DNA from: Microglena sp. YARC | Lineage: Eukaryota > Chlorophyta > Chlorophyceae > Chlamydomonadales > Chlamydomonadaceae | Direction of reading: 5' to 3' | Length of the DNA: 64,000 nucleotides | NCBI GenBank assembly: GCA_022414725.1 | Contig: CM039463.1 | Location: 26,063,205 to 26,127,204, forward strand | Part shown: positions 54,678 through 64,000 of the stretch, in pieces | Numbering within the stretch: position 1 is the first letter of the stretch | Layout of the letters: each line of letters begins with the position of its first letter | Translations under genes and position numbers: made by a program | The notes under the pieces: generated by a model | What the model saw: the letters and a program-made list of their open reading frames with translations, nothing else | Told to the model about the DNA's origin: nothing | The model's database searches: none

Positions 54678-55152
54678 GGTTATCGCTCATCAACGCCGCC
54701 CCGTGATCCACTGCGACAGACTTGAGCGCATCAAGCCTGTTACCCTGTCCGTAGATCCCGAGCTCCCGCGCACCTGCAGTGTCTTCAACAGTTGCCGCCG
54801 CAACAACCGAAGAAAAAGGATCTCAGGCCCAGAAACACTTCTGATTGCTAGGCACCCCGCTGGAACACCAGCCCCCCCCCCCCACCCACCCACCCACCCC
54901 ACCCCCACCCACTGCGTCTACCCATCAGTTCCCCTCTCCTACCCTCCCACCATCTCCTTACCCGCCCCCGTCGGCCCCGCAAGCCAAAACTGCCCCCCGC
55001 CCCCCCCCCCCCCCCCCCCTTCCCGTCTAATTCCCGTCAACTACTTCCTGTAGAAGATCTCCCTTTCCTCCGAACCACAAGACTTCTCCATTCTCTTGCC
55101 CACTTCGTCTCATCCGCAGATTCCCAATCCCATTTCAACTCAAGACATCACG

Positions 55153-57030
55153 ATGCGACGAAGCACTCCATACGATGGTAAGGGTGGTTACGATATCTTC
55201 GCAACCTGGTATGCGGATCTTGTAGCCCCCCTGCTCGAAAAGTCTTCGGTCTTCTCAGTTATTGATGGCGATCTAGACTATGACCCCATTGATGAACCCT
55301 CCAATGGTTACCATTACCCTAGGGACAGCAGAACCACACCCATATCCAACTATCTGGCTATGGACCATATTCTGCGAAACTGCACATCCACCCTTGCTGT
55401 AAAGCTAGACGCGTACACCAACAATGCCGCTAAAGCTCTGCGCTACATTATACTCAACGGGGGCCAAGGTTTCACCTTATTGCCCCACTTCTACAAGGGC
55501 GTCAACCCCTATTACGACTCCTACACAACTCTAACTCCCCCCTTCTACGACTATTACCCAGCTTCCGCCCAGGATGCTGCTCCACCCGTCCACCAGCCAC
55601 CTTCATCCCCGTCTGAAGACGGCGACTCTACTGCTCCACCTACGCCAACCTCGGATGGGGAGACATCAGATCTCCGAGCTTTCGAGGATGCAGCAGCCGC
55701 CGCGGACTTGCTGCGTGGAGCCATCCCTATGCTCAGTGCATGGGGAATCAACTACGGAGTATCCGATCCAGTGCCCCCTGAGCCCAGGCCAGAAAATCGA
55801 CTACAAGGTATGTGGCCACCTGCATCCCCCCAGTGCCTCATATGCACAGGGTTTGGGCATACTGCATCCATTTGCCCAAACACCTCCCCCTTTGCTTCGG
55901 TAATCCACAACTGTGATAACTGTGGGGGACTTAGGCACCATGAGGGGCAATGCAGCAGTTGCCAGAGGCCCAGCAGCCCATCTATCAGCCCTCACACAAA
56001 CAAGCTGACTGAACTTTGCATCAACTGCAATGGCAGAGGGCACTATGGAAAGCAATGCTTCTCATCCACCAGGGTCCACCCAACCAGCAGGACCTGCGCA
56101 GACTGTGGAGGCTATGGTCATCATGAGTCAAGATGTCCAAACCCCTGCCAGGCCACCCCTACTCAACTGGAGTCTCCACCCCAAGACTCTGGAGATGACT
56201 CTGGAGATGGCAACGAGCCCCAAACCGGTGAGAACCCTGATACCACTGACTCTGAGCTAGAAAAGTACCCCCCCACTCATGAGACTTCCCCCAGTGATCT
56301 ATCTACTTGTTCCCACGGCCACTGGTGTCTCACCACAGACTCTATCTGGCACATGACTTCAAATGCTGATTGCCTTATCAGAATCACACCCCTCAACCCA
56401 CCACTGTCAGTCCTTCCCCCAAAAGCCTCTACACCAGTTGTCTGCTCCTACACTGGCACAGCTATACTTCAGGGTATAGGACTTGTAGTGACACTGCTAG
56501 ATGTCCTTCTTGTGCCCGTGCCCAACTCCTTCAACCTCATCAGTGCCCCTGCTATCATGGCTTATGACGAAGACATACACATCCACACTGATTGCTGTAC
56601 TGCACAGATTGAGCTACCTTACCAGCATGGAGACGGTCTGATCTGCTATACTACTGGCCTGGAATGCTCAGTATCATCAGACAGTGGACTGTACACCACC
56701 AGCCTGTACCAGCCCTCTCCATCTGATCACCCAGACAACGACCTCCCTGATGACCCATGGTACCTTGAGCCCTACACCATGGTCCATCATCTGGCGCCAG
56801 CAGGCAAGTCAAAGTGGAGACAACGCTTCTCTGCCTCTCCCCCTGCACCTCCTCCTCCCCCTGCACCTCCTCCTCCAATCCCACCTCCACCACCTCCCCC
56901 TCCTCCAGCCCCACCTCCTCCTCCACCTGCACCTCCCCCTGCTCCACCTCCCCTTCTCCAGCCCCACCTCTTCCTCCCCCTGCACCTCCCCCTGCACCTC
57001 CCCCTGCACCTCCCCTCATCCCAATCTTAG
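55153..57030 (+). CDS. Inner element Gag with four CCHC knuckles and copia-protease-like domain
   Basis: ATG 55153 is followed by the same Gag start as the outer copy (MRRSTPYDGKGGYDIFATWY). Four knuckles of the form C-x2-C-x4-H-x4-C begin at about residues 228, 254, 289 and 315 (CLICTGFGHTASIC, CDNCGGLRHHEGQC, CINCNGRGHYGKQC, CADCGGYGHHESRC). Residues about 390-500 resemble the copia protease (HWCLTTDSIWHMTSN, then LDVLLVPVPNSFNLISA), but the usual D-[ST]-G-A is replaced by D396-S-I-W-H. A long Pro-rich run follows. A frameshift in that run (about 57.0 kb) ends the frame at 57030, and the matching downstream coding sequence continues in the +1 frame. Translated product: 625 residues. Confidence 0.75.
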   Translation: MRRSTPYDGKGGYDIFATWYADLVAPLLEKSSVFSVIDGDLDYDPIDEPSNGYHYPRDSRTTPISNYLAMDHILRNCTSTLAVKLDAYTNNAAKALRYIILNGGQGFTLLPHFYKGVNPYYDSYTTLTPPFYDYYPASAQDAAPPVHQPPSSPSEDGDSTAPPTPTSDGETSDLRAFEDAAAAADLLRGAIPMLSAWGINYGVSDPVPPEPRPENRLQGMWPPASPQCLICTGFGHTASICPNTSPFASVIHNCDNCGGLRHHEGQCSSCQRPSSPSISPHTNKLTELCINCNGRGHYGKQCFSSTRVHPTSRTCADCGGYGHHESRCPNPCQATPTQLESPPQDSGDDSGDGNEPQTGENPDTTDSELEKYPPTHETSPSDLSTCSHGHWCLTTDSIWHMTSNADCLIRITPLNPPLSVLPPKASTPVVCSYTGTAILQGIGLVVTLLDVLLVPVPNSFNLISAPAIMAYDEDIHIHTDCCTAQIELPYQHGDGLICYTTGLECSVSSDSGLYTTSLYQPSPSDHPDNDLPDDPWYLEPYTMVHHLAPAGKSKWRQRFSASPPAPPPPPAPPPPIPPPPPPPPPAPPPPPPAPPPAPPPLLQPHLFLPLHLPLHLPLHLPSSQS

Positions 57031-57061
57031 GAAAGAATGCTCACAAGACAGAAGCCCCTCA

Positions 57062-58366
57062 ACTCTTATGACATGCTGGAACTGTGGAGGCTATGGTCAT
57101 AACTCAACCTCATGCCCTAGTATCTCTACCAACCTTGCTTTTAGACCACCCAAGGTCCCAATTCCTATCCCTGACCCACAGGCACCCAAGGAAGCAGATC
57201 TCGAAGATTTCATTCAAGGTTTCTTAGGCCACCTCACATCCCCTGCAACACCCACTGAATCTGAAAAAACCCTGCAACCACCCCCAGGATTTCCAGATGA
57301 ACCCTTAGACTGGCCTACAGTCCAAGACCTGCCCTCCACATGGGCAGAGTGCTGTAAAGCAGCTGGATTCACCCCCACTCCCAACCTCCCTACCCCACCT
57401 ACTATCCCTACCAAGAAAACCAGGTCAGCAATTAAGAAACGTAATGCAGATGCACACTAAGTCCTTGGCCACCTGACTAGGATGCATGCAACCTTGACCC
57501 ACATGTACCACAGTGTCATAGTTGCCCTCCAGACCAACGTTGCAAAGCAATCCTTACCCCAGCCCCTGCAGACAGAACAAATCCCCACACCACCCCAATT
57601 CAGCACTCACCCACCAACCATATTCAAACCAGTTGGTATCACAAACTTCTCCCCACCCCCATCCCCATCATCATGTGACTATGAATCTGATGATGTCCCA
57701 AACAACAGCACTGCATGCAGAGTCAGCTTCAAGTCCCTAGTAGGAACCCACCCAGGACACTACCCACTAGGTGAACTCATGACCATTCTGGAAAAGATAT
57801 GCCAACCCACTACAGTACCACCTCAGCTCCTGGTCAACATGTTCAGAGTTCCCATGTATCAACTCATCACAGTTTTTTTTGCCCAGTACCACAACCTCAG
57901 ATCACTGCCCAATGCCATATGGTCAACATCAGATATGCCTAAACACCCAGCCATCATCATTTCACCCCTTCATCTCCACACTAGCAGCTTAGCCACACTA
58001 GTCCACCAGTATGACACCTGCTCCCCACACATCAAAGACCAGCTCAAGTGGACCATCTGCCTGCAAGCTGCCCTTGTTAGTGCATACTCCCTGGCAGCTC
58101 ACAGACAGCCTGGCATACTCATGCATTCCCACCAGATCAGAGTTGATAATGAACCCAGTCCCTTTCTCATCTATGTTGATGAGATCATCCTCCCATGGAA
58201 CCACCAGGACTACTTCATCCTCAACTCATTTCCACCTGAGTTCCACCCTCTCCTTACACCTGATCTGTGGGATGACTTCCACCAGTGCATCACCAAGAGA
58301 CTCAAGCGAGATGGCTTCTACCAAGTGCCATACAACCCATACCACCCAGCAGAGGACCCAGCATAA
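57062..58366 (+). pseudogene. Inner element polyprotein continuation: CCHC knuckle and C-terminal domain
   Basis: This lies in the +1 frame relative to the upstream gag. It starts with a fifth knuckle (CWNCGGYGHNSTSC at about 57074), then the conserved LPSTWAECCKAAGFTPTP, an in-frame TAA at 57458-57460, and the C-terminal domain (YHSVIVALQTNVA, YPLGELMTILEKICQ, IKDQLKWTICLQAALVSAYS, FLIYVDEIILPW, LWDDFHQCITKRLKRDGFYQ). The outer copy has the corresponding sequence in one frame with a stop at a different place, so these stops are probably decay. No known family is recognised for the C-terminal domain. Confidence 0.65.
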
Positions 58367-58945
58367 TTGAGGGCACCCATCCAAGCCCAAGATGTCCTAC
58401 TATGATAAATCTCTTATCATGGGGGGGAATATCCTGACTTGTGCTCCTAAGCTGATACAGATTACAGAACATAGGTCTCCCTAGCATTAATCTGATATCC
58501 TGACTTGTGACACTTTATAGATGATAATGGATGTACCTCATCATGTCCTTCCTATGGATTGATAGTTATGAGCTAGCGGGGGACGTCTACCTTAAAGTTG
58601 TTTACCATAACGGCTAAATACACAGATTGCTATCCAGTCTCCTTTACCTGAACAAAGCCCTATGGCTGCAACTTCCTGGCAGCTCCACAGCTGGAATCCA
58701 GTCCTATACGCATAATAGATGATAGATGATCTGTACTGCCATTGCCCCTTGTTCTCTCCTGAATGTACTTGCATATGCCTTACAAGGCCAAGTACATTTC
58801 CTTGATGAATACTGGCCAGCCAGAAGCCTATGTCCTTGTGCTTCTTTATGCACCAGTTATTTATTTTCACTCTAGCTTCCCTTCCTCCTGAACCTCCTAA
58901 TTCCAGGAATTCTTCTGAATGAAGAATAACAGGAATTGGGGGGGA

Positions 58946-59191
58946 TGTTATAGACCGGTTCTCCCGGTCCAGCTAGAGTGTCCTAGTGCGCTAGGCCCTC
59001 TGCCTGGAAGCTTCCGTTGTAGTGCCTCTGCCCGATAGGGCCAGCACCTACCGGCGGCAGTACCCTGAGGTACTGTCGCCTTTCTCTTCTTATACCTGCC
59101 ATGTCGCCTGACATGCTATCACAGTTGTAAGCACACGCCCTAGTCCCTTCCCTGTGAGAGTGCTCACGGCATATCGCTCCGGAAAGCTAAA
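58946..59191 (+). repeat. LTR3 (246 bp), 3' LTR of inner element
   Basis: It begins TGTTATAGACCGG and ends CGCTCCGGAAAGCTAAA. It differs from LTR2 at a handful of positions, including ATGG/ATAG near the start. Confidence 0.9.
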
Positions 59192-61424
59192 GCAGGAGCC
59201 CTCTACAGTCATCTGTGCAAGATGTGGTGGATATAACCACCACAAATCCGCATGTCCCAACCCATGCAGATCCCCAGATGACCCAGAATCCACTCCCCCA
59301 GCTTCTGAGGATGACAATGACGCTGGAGATGACACAGACACTGGTGAGGTCAATGATAACACTGACTCTGAGATAGGACCTATCCCCACCACTCATGAGA
59401 CTTCCCCCAGTTCCTTATCCATCTCTCATGACCACTGGTGCCTCAACACTGATTCCCCGTGGCACATCACCTCCAATGTTGAATCCCTCATCAGAGTAAC
59501 ACAGCTCAACCCACCAGTGTCCATTACCCCACCTGGCCACTCCTCACCAGTGCTGTGCTACCACACTGGCACAGCTGTGCTCCAAGGAGAAGGACTGGTT
59601 GTGACTCTACTCAATGTGCTAGTTGTGCCTGTCCCCATCACATGCCAATACATCAGTGCTCGAGCTATCCTGGCATATGACGGTGACATACGCATCCACA
59701 TTGACTGTCATCTTGCACAGATTAAGCTGCCATACCATGGCCTCCATGGAGAAGGTCTGGTTGGATACTCAACTGGATTTGAATGTGCAGCCACTCCAGA
59801 TGGATTGTACATCACTAGCCAGTACCACCCTTCCGTCACTGACCATCCGGACAATGATTCCCCGGGTGACCCATTGTACCTCCAGCCAGACACAATGGTC
59901 CACCACCTTGGACAAGTAGGAATGTCTAAATGGACACAACGTTTCTCCCAGCCTCCTCCTCCCCCTCCCCCTGCTCCTCCCCCTCCTCCTCCCCCTCCCC
60001 TCCCTCCCTCTCCTCCTCCCCCTCCCTCTCCTCCTCCCCTTCCCCCTACCTCTACCTCTCCTCCTTACCCTGATTCTACTCCTTCCCCACCTCCACTACA
60101 TGCACCTGCACCTGCACCTGCACCCCCACCTGCCATAAACCCTGCTCCTCCACCTCACATAGGTAGACAAAGAAAGGACAGAGTGCCTTCTCATCAGGCA
60201 ATGACATGCTGGAACAGTGGAGGCTATGGTCACAATTCTATACACTGCACTAGTGCTGACACACACCTTGCTCACAGACTACAACAACAGGCCAAAACCA
60301 CTAACACTGCATACCCCCATACCACTTCCCCCCAGACCACTGCAACTCATATCCTAAACCCCCCTCCAGGATTCCCATCAACACCCCTGGATTGGCCTTT
60401 GGTCCAAGATCTGCCATCCACATGGGCAGAATGCTGCATTGCAGCTGGATTCACACCACCCCCAATACATACACCCCACAAAAATCCCAATGCCAGAGCA
60501 ACTAGATCAGTCACTAGGTCACGGGCTGCAAAAGCCACAGGAATTATCAACAACCTGGCCAGCATGCAAACCACTCTTACTAACATGTATCAGCGTGTCA
60601 CTGTTGCCTTACAGACAAGTGTTGCCCACCTAGCAGCATCCACAGCACTATAAAACCCCACCCCACAGCCAACCCTATTTGACAACCACCCACCAGGCAG
60701 TGTCAGACCTGTTGGAATCACAGAGTTCTCCCCCCCCTCATCATCACACTCCTCAGATTGCGAACCAGATGATGTCACTAACAACAGTGCTACATGCAGG
60801 GTCAGTTTCCAGAACCTAGTAGGAACCCAGGAAGGCCATTACCCCCTAGGTGAAGTCATGCACATCCTAGAACAAATCTGCCAATCACCAACCCTCCCAC
60901 CCCAACTCTTAATCAACATGTCCAGAGTTCCTATGTACACCCTCATCACTACCTTCTTTGGCCAGTACACACACCTCAAGTCCTTCTGGGATGACATGCC
61001 CACACATCCAGCACACATCATCACACCACTTCATGTACACACAAGTAGCTTAGCCACACTGGTGTACCAATATGACACATGCTCACCACACATCAAGGAT
61101 CAGCTCAAATGGACCATCTGCCTGCAAGCTGACCTAGTCAATGCATACTCCATTGCCACTCACAGACAGCCTGGCACCCTCATGCATTCCCACCAGATCA
61201 GATGTGAAAACGAACCCAGCCCGTTCCTCATCTACATTGATGAGATCATTCTCCCATGGGATCACCAAGACTATTTCATCCTTTACTCATTCCCCCCTGA
61301 GTTCCACCTTGCCCCAACACCCCACCTATGGGATGACTTCCTCAAGTGCATCACCAAGCGACTCAGAAGGGATGGATTCTACCAAGTCCCCTTTTCTGCA
61401 GAAGACTCTGCAGATCCTGCATAG
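59192..61424 (+). pseudogene. Outer element polyprotein, 3' part
   Basis: It resumes the gag frame after the inner element: knuckle CARCGGYNHHKSAC, acidic linker, protease-like HWCLNTDSPWHITSN and LNVLVVPVPITCQYISA, Pro-rich region (59950-60160), a knuckle with its second Cys lost (CWNSGGYGHNSIHC), LPSTWAECCIAAGFTPPP, an in-frame TAA at 60651-60653, then the C-terminal domain (YPLGEVMHILEQICQ, IKDQLKWTICLQADLVNAYS, FLIYIDEIILPWD, LWDDFLKCITKRLRRDGFYQ) to TAG at 61422-61424. The frame is the same before and after the TAA. Confidence 0.7.
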
Positions 61425-61919
61425 TGAATTTGGATGCTGTCTGCCTCTCACCTTCACCACCAGCACAAGATTTCCATTATGATAATATTTCATCATAGGG
61501 GGGGATCTCCTGACTTGTGCTCCTATCCTACTAAGCTGATACACAGATACAGAACATTGATCCATATATCCCCTTAGCCTTCATGTGAGATCTGATCTGA
61601 TCTGACCTTCTCTGATTCCTGGCAGCTACACAGCTGACATCCAGTCCTTTGACAAAGCCCCCTGTCTGCACCTTCCTGGCAGCTTCACAGCTGGAATCCA
61701 GTCTTACCTAGATAATAGATGATAGCCACACTGTACTGCTCTTGCCCCTTTTTCCTCTCCTGAATGTACTTGCATATGTCCCCAAGAGACAAGTATCATT
61801 CCTTGATGAACACTGGACAGCCAGAGCTTATGCCCTTGTGCTCCCTCGTGCACCAGCTATTTCTTTTTACTCTAGCTTCCCTTTTCTTCTGAATGAAGAA
61901 TACCAGGAATTGGGGAGGA
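61425..61919 (+). other. Outer element 3' untranslated region with polypurine tract
   Basis: It is non-coding and collinear with 58367-58945 of the inner element. Both contain CTTCCTGGCAGCTTCACAGC-TGG-like and TCCTGAATGTACTTGCATAT blocks. It ends AGGAATTGGGGAGGA immediately before LTR4. Confidence 0.7.
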
Positions 61920-62165
61920 TGTTATAGACCGGTTCTCCCGGTCCAGCTAGAGTGTCCTAGTGCGCCAGGCCCTCCGCCTGGGAGCTTCCGCTGTAGTGCC
62001 TCTGCCCGTTAGGGCCGGCACCCAGCGGCGGCAGTACCCTGAGGTACTGTCGCCTTTCCCTTCTTATACCTGCCATGTCGCCTGACATGGTATCCCGCAT
62101 GTAAGCATATGCCCTAGTCCATTCCCTGTGTCAGTACTAACGATATAACGCTCCGGAAAGCTAAA
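61920..62165 (+). repeat. LTR4 (246 bp), 3' LTR of outer element
   Basis: It begins TGTTATAGACCGG and ends CGCTCCGGAAAGCTAAA, with the target repeat GATAT directly after. It is nearly identical to LTR1. Confidence 0.9.
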
Positions 62166-62352
62166 GATATGCCATACGATGGTATTCTGGTTCCTAGATA
62201 GATTATCGGGTGATATGCCATACAATGGCATTCTGATTCCAAGATTATTGGGTGATATGCCATAAAATAGTGAATGATATATTGGTATGTCATTGAATAT
62301 TGTACAATATATCAGCTGATTCATATATACAATATTGTACTTGACAACCCTA
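62166..62352. mobile_element. Right part of ATATCG palindromic element split by the LTR insertion
   Basis: It contains two GGGTGATATGCCATACAATG units and ends ATTGTACTTGACAACCCTA, the right terminus of the TAGGGTTGTCAA family. The left part lies before LTR1 at about 52640-52746. Confidence 0.6.
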
Positions 62353-62577
62353 CAAATGTATGAAGCCAACACATTGACCCCATGGTGTGAACAGCCTTGG
62401 CACCATAGCTTTTATGTGTGTGGTTGGTGTGACCTAGTGTGTGGTCGGTTTGGCTGGAGTGTGGTTGGTGTGGCTGGTATATGTGTTAGGACCTCGGGTT
62501 TTCACAAATCTACAAATGTATGAAGCCAAAACACTGACCCCATCAACATGTGGACTTGCGCTACCAGTTCAAAGAGT

Positions 62578-62633
62578 GGGGGACACACACACACCCTACA
62601 CACTCACACACACACACCACACTCACACACACC

Positions 62634-62681
<48 letters not shown>

Positions 62682-62735
62682 GTATAAGAGTGAGGTACAC
62701 ACACACACACTACACACACAGGTATAAGAGTGAGG
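62578..62735. repeat. (CA)n microsatellite with TGGTATAAGAGTGAGG spacers
   Basis: CACACA runs are interrupted by TACACACTC and by two copies of GGTATAAGAGTGAGGT. I see no gene in the surrounding 62353-63350 sequence apart from the element fragment at 62811. Confidence 0.9.
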
Positions 62736-62810
62736 TTGCGCAACAGCTGGAGGTCCAAAAACTGGCTGCTGTTGCTGCACTGATGATGAGGTGATCAGCC
62801 TTGGCACCAT

Positions 62811-62999
62811 AGCTTTAATTTTAAGCCACTTGCAGCAGCTTCTATGCAGCTCCCGGGGCTCTCTCTTCGTCCAAACCTACAGTAACCCAGTGCACCGGGA
62901 AGCTGGTATTGTCAGCTTTTCAGTGCTCCTGAAATGTTTGGGTTTGGCCCAATGGCAGTCTTAGGAAGCTGCTTAGAAGGTGCTGCTGGTCGCCAGGGG
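62811..62999. mobile_element. AGCTTTTC-family element, degenerate copy
   Basis: AGCTTTAATTTTAAGCCACT-TGCAGCAGCTTCTATGCAGC-TCCC on the left and GGAAGCTGCTTAGAAGGTGC-TGCTGG on the right enclose GGGAAGCTGGTATTGTCAGC. Confidence 0.6.
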
Positions 63000-63089
63000 G
63001 AAAACACGTTTGGCACATGCCACCTGCTGGTGTATTGATAAGAAAAGGATCGTCCTGGACACATTCGCACGTTGCATCCTCTCTGAGCC

Positions 63090-63280
63090 AATCTGCTTCA
63101 TGGGCAAGTGCAAGGCAAGTGCAAGGCATGGGCAAGTGCAAGGCACGGGCATGTGAAAGGCATGGGCAAGTGCAAAGCACGGCATGTGGAAGGCATTTGC
63201 AATGCATGGGCTTGAGGAAGGCATGGGCATGTGGAAGGAATGTTCAAGGCATGTGCAATCTGCTTCATGGCATGTTAAGG
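63090..63280. repeat. GGGCAAGTGCAAGGCATG short tandem repeats
   Basis: Units of 12-19 bp (GGGCAAGTGCAAGGCA, GGGCATGTGGAAGGCAT) lie head to tail. They are non-coding. Confidence 0.85.
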
Positions 63281-63357
63281 CAGCAGAGAGGTTGATGTTG
63301 TGGACCTCAACAGGTGCACTTCTAAAATTGCTCTAGACTCTGGCTGTGGGAGGTGTT

Positions 63358-63940
63358 TCAGGGCTTTTCTTTCGGGCTTCTGCAAGCAGCTTCTTGGCAG
63401 CTCCCTGAGCCAGTCACTGTGTTGGGGCTTTTGCAAGCAGCTTCTTGGCAGCTCCCTAAGCCAGTCACTGTGTTGCGGCTTTTGCAAGCAGCTTCTTGGC
63501 AGCTCCCTGAGCCAGTCACTGTGTTGCGGCTTTTGCAAGCAGCTTCTTGGCAGCTCCCTGAGCCAGTCACTGTGTTGCGGCTTTTGCAAGCAGCTTCTTG
63601 GCAGCTCCCTGAGCCAGTCACTGTGTTGCGGCTTTTGCAAGCAGCTTCTTGGCAGCTCCCTGAGCCAGCCACTGTGTTGGGGCCTTTGCAAGCAGCTTCT
63701 TGGCAGCTCCCTGAGCCAGCCACTGTGTTGGGGCTTTTGCAAGCAGCTTCTTGGCAGCTCCCTGAGCCAGCCACTGTGTTGGGGCTTTTGCAAGCAGCTT
63801 CTTGGTAGCTCCCTGATCCTGCCACTGTGTTGGGGCTTTTGCAAGCAGCTTCTTGGCAGCTCCCTGAGCCATCCACTGTGTTGGGGCTTTTGCAAGCAGC
63901 TTCTTGGCAGCTCCCTGACTCCCTGAGCCAGCCACTGTGC
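63358..63940. repeat. 51-bp tandem array derived from an AGCTTTTC-element arm
   Basis: The block GCAAGCAGCTTCTTGGCAGC recurs at 63382, 63433, 63484, 63535 and onward to 63892, 51 bp apart, about 11 copies. Each unit is the terminal arm of the AGCTTTTC family plus CTGAGCCAGTCACTGTGTTG. The array runs into a normal element interior (GCCAGCTTCCAGATGCACGA-GGTTGC) at the window edge. A 17-codon period keeps frames open on both strands. Confidence 0.9.
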
Positions 63941-64000
63941 TTGGCACGGCAGTTCTGGACAGCTGATTCTGCCAGCTTCCAGATGCACGAGGTTGCTTTA

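Larger units (their letters stand above)
54432..59191 (+). mobile_element. Inner LTR retroelement (LTR2...LTR3), inserted in outer gag
   Basis: This 4760-bp element has matched 246-bp LTRs that share GCCCGATAGGGCCAGCACCT. The flanks are GCAGT (54427-54431) and GCAGG (59192-59196), a 5-bp duplication with one later change. PPT-like AGGAATTGGGGGGGA lies just before LTR3. The internal region codes for Gag, the protease-like domain and the C-terminal domain, but not Pol. Several disabling changes are present, so the element would depend on another for mobility. Confidence 0.85.
52747..62165 (+). mobile_element. Outer LTR retroelement (LTR1...LTR4), split by a nested relative
   Basis: LTR1 (52747-52992) and LTR4 (61920-62165) share variants not found in LTR2/3, such as GCCCGTTAGGGCCGGCACCC. 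The 5-bp sequence GATAT flanks both ends (52742-52746, 62166-62170). The empty site can be read from neighbouring repeat units (ATTATCGGGTGATATGCCAT). The internal region without the inner insertion is about 4.2 kb. It codes for Gag with zinc knuckles, a protease-like domain, a Pro-rich linker and a C-terminal domain. I see no reverse transcriptase, RNase H or integrase. PPT-like AGGAATTGGGGAGGA precedes LTR4. Confidence 0.85.

Noticed and set aside
56651..57019. Gly/Glu/Val-rich minus-strand frame
   Set aside because: It is the complement of the Pro-rich linker of the inner Gag.
58180..58215. Reverse transcriptase active site (YVDE)
   Set aside because: No accompanying RT motifs, and the motif is not kept in the older relative. 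Listed only as a low-interest finding.
63275..63988. Open frames of 150-237 codons with a 17-residue repeat (ELPRSCLQKPQHSGWLR and others)
   Set aside because: The DNA is a 51-bp tandem array of a transposon arm. Frames are open on both strands because 51 is a multiple of three.

Overview
The window is nuclear DNA from a eukaryote with very large, repeat-filled introns. It holds no operons, Shine-Dalgarno sites, rRNA or CRISPR. Spliced GT-AG genes, an AAAP-type permease, a transportin-3-like karyopherin, many short inverted-repeat transposons and long poly(G)/poly(C) runs point to a unicellular alga or protist. A green alga with a large repeat-rich genome (prasinophyte type) is my best guess. 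That is inference, because no marker gene settles it.

Layout. 1-9.6 kb: mostly non-coding, with several dispersed repeats, a 0.5-kb CAT/CCT-rich tract and one possible secreted-protein exon (minus strand, 5.0-5.8 kb). 9.6-14.5 kb: a three-exon gene (+) for a 1297-residue, mostly disordered Ser/Pro/Gln-rich protein with a 30-residue tandem duplication and Trp-centred C-terminal motifs. 17.4-18.9 kb: an intronless AAAP amino acid permease (-). 20.6-23.6 kb: a decayed retroelement (-) with CCHC, copia-protease-like, 'ICLQAALV', CPHC-finger and PD-(D/E)XK-like segments. 24-32.4 kb: repeats only, including 1.1-kb and 1.5-kb tandem arrays. 32.6-52.06 kb: one 11-exon gene (-) for a transportin-3/importin-13-like karyopherin (about 1239 residues from 3.7 kb of exons). 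I joined its exons by consistent splice phase and by following the family alignment. 52.75-62.17 kb: two nested, closely related LTR elements. 62.2-64 kb: inverted-repeat element remnants and a 51-bp tandem array.

The most interesting part is the LTR pair. Four 246-bp LTRs (TGTTATAG...GCTAAA) resolve into an outer element (LTRs 1 and 4, 5-bp duplication GATAT) whose gag reading frame is split by an inner relative (LTRs 2 and 3, GCAGT/GCAGG). Both carry multi-knuckle Gag, a copia-protease-like domain with an altered active-site motif, a Pro-rich linker, another CCHC knuckle and an unrecognised C-terminal domain. I find no reverse transcriptase, RNase H or integrase. The same C-terminal domain recurs in the older element at 20.6-23.6 kb.

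The importin introns hold at least three short inverted-repeat element families, several with 8-bp target duplications (hAT-like), tRNA-like SINE fragments, satellites, and three partial copies of neighbouring exons that include splice junctions.
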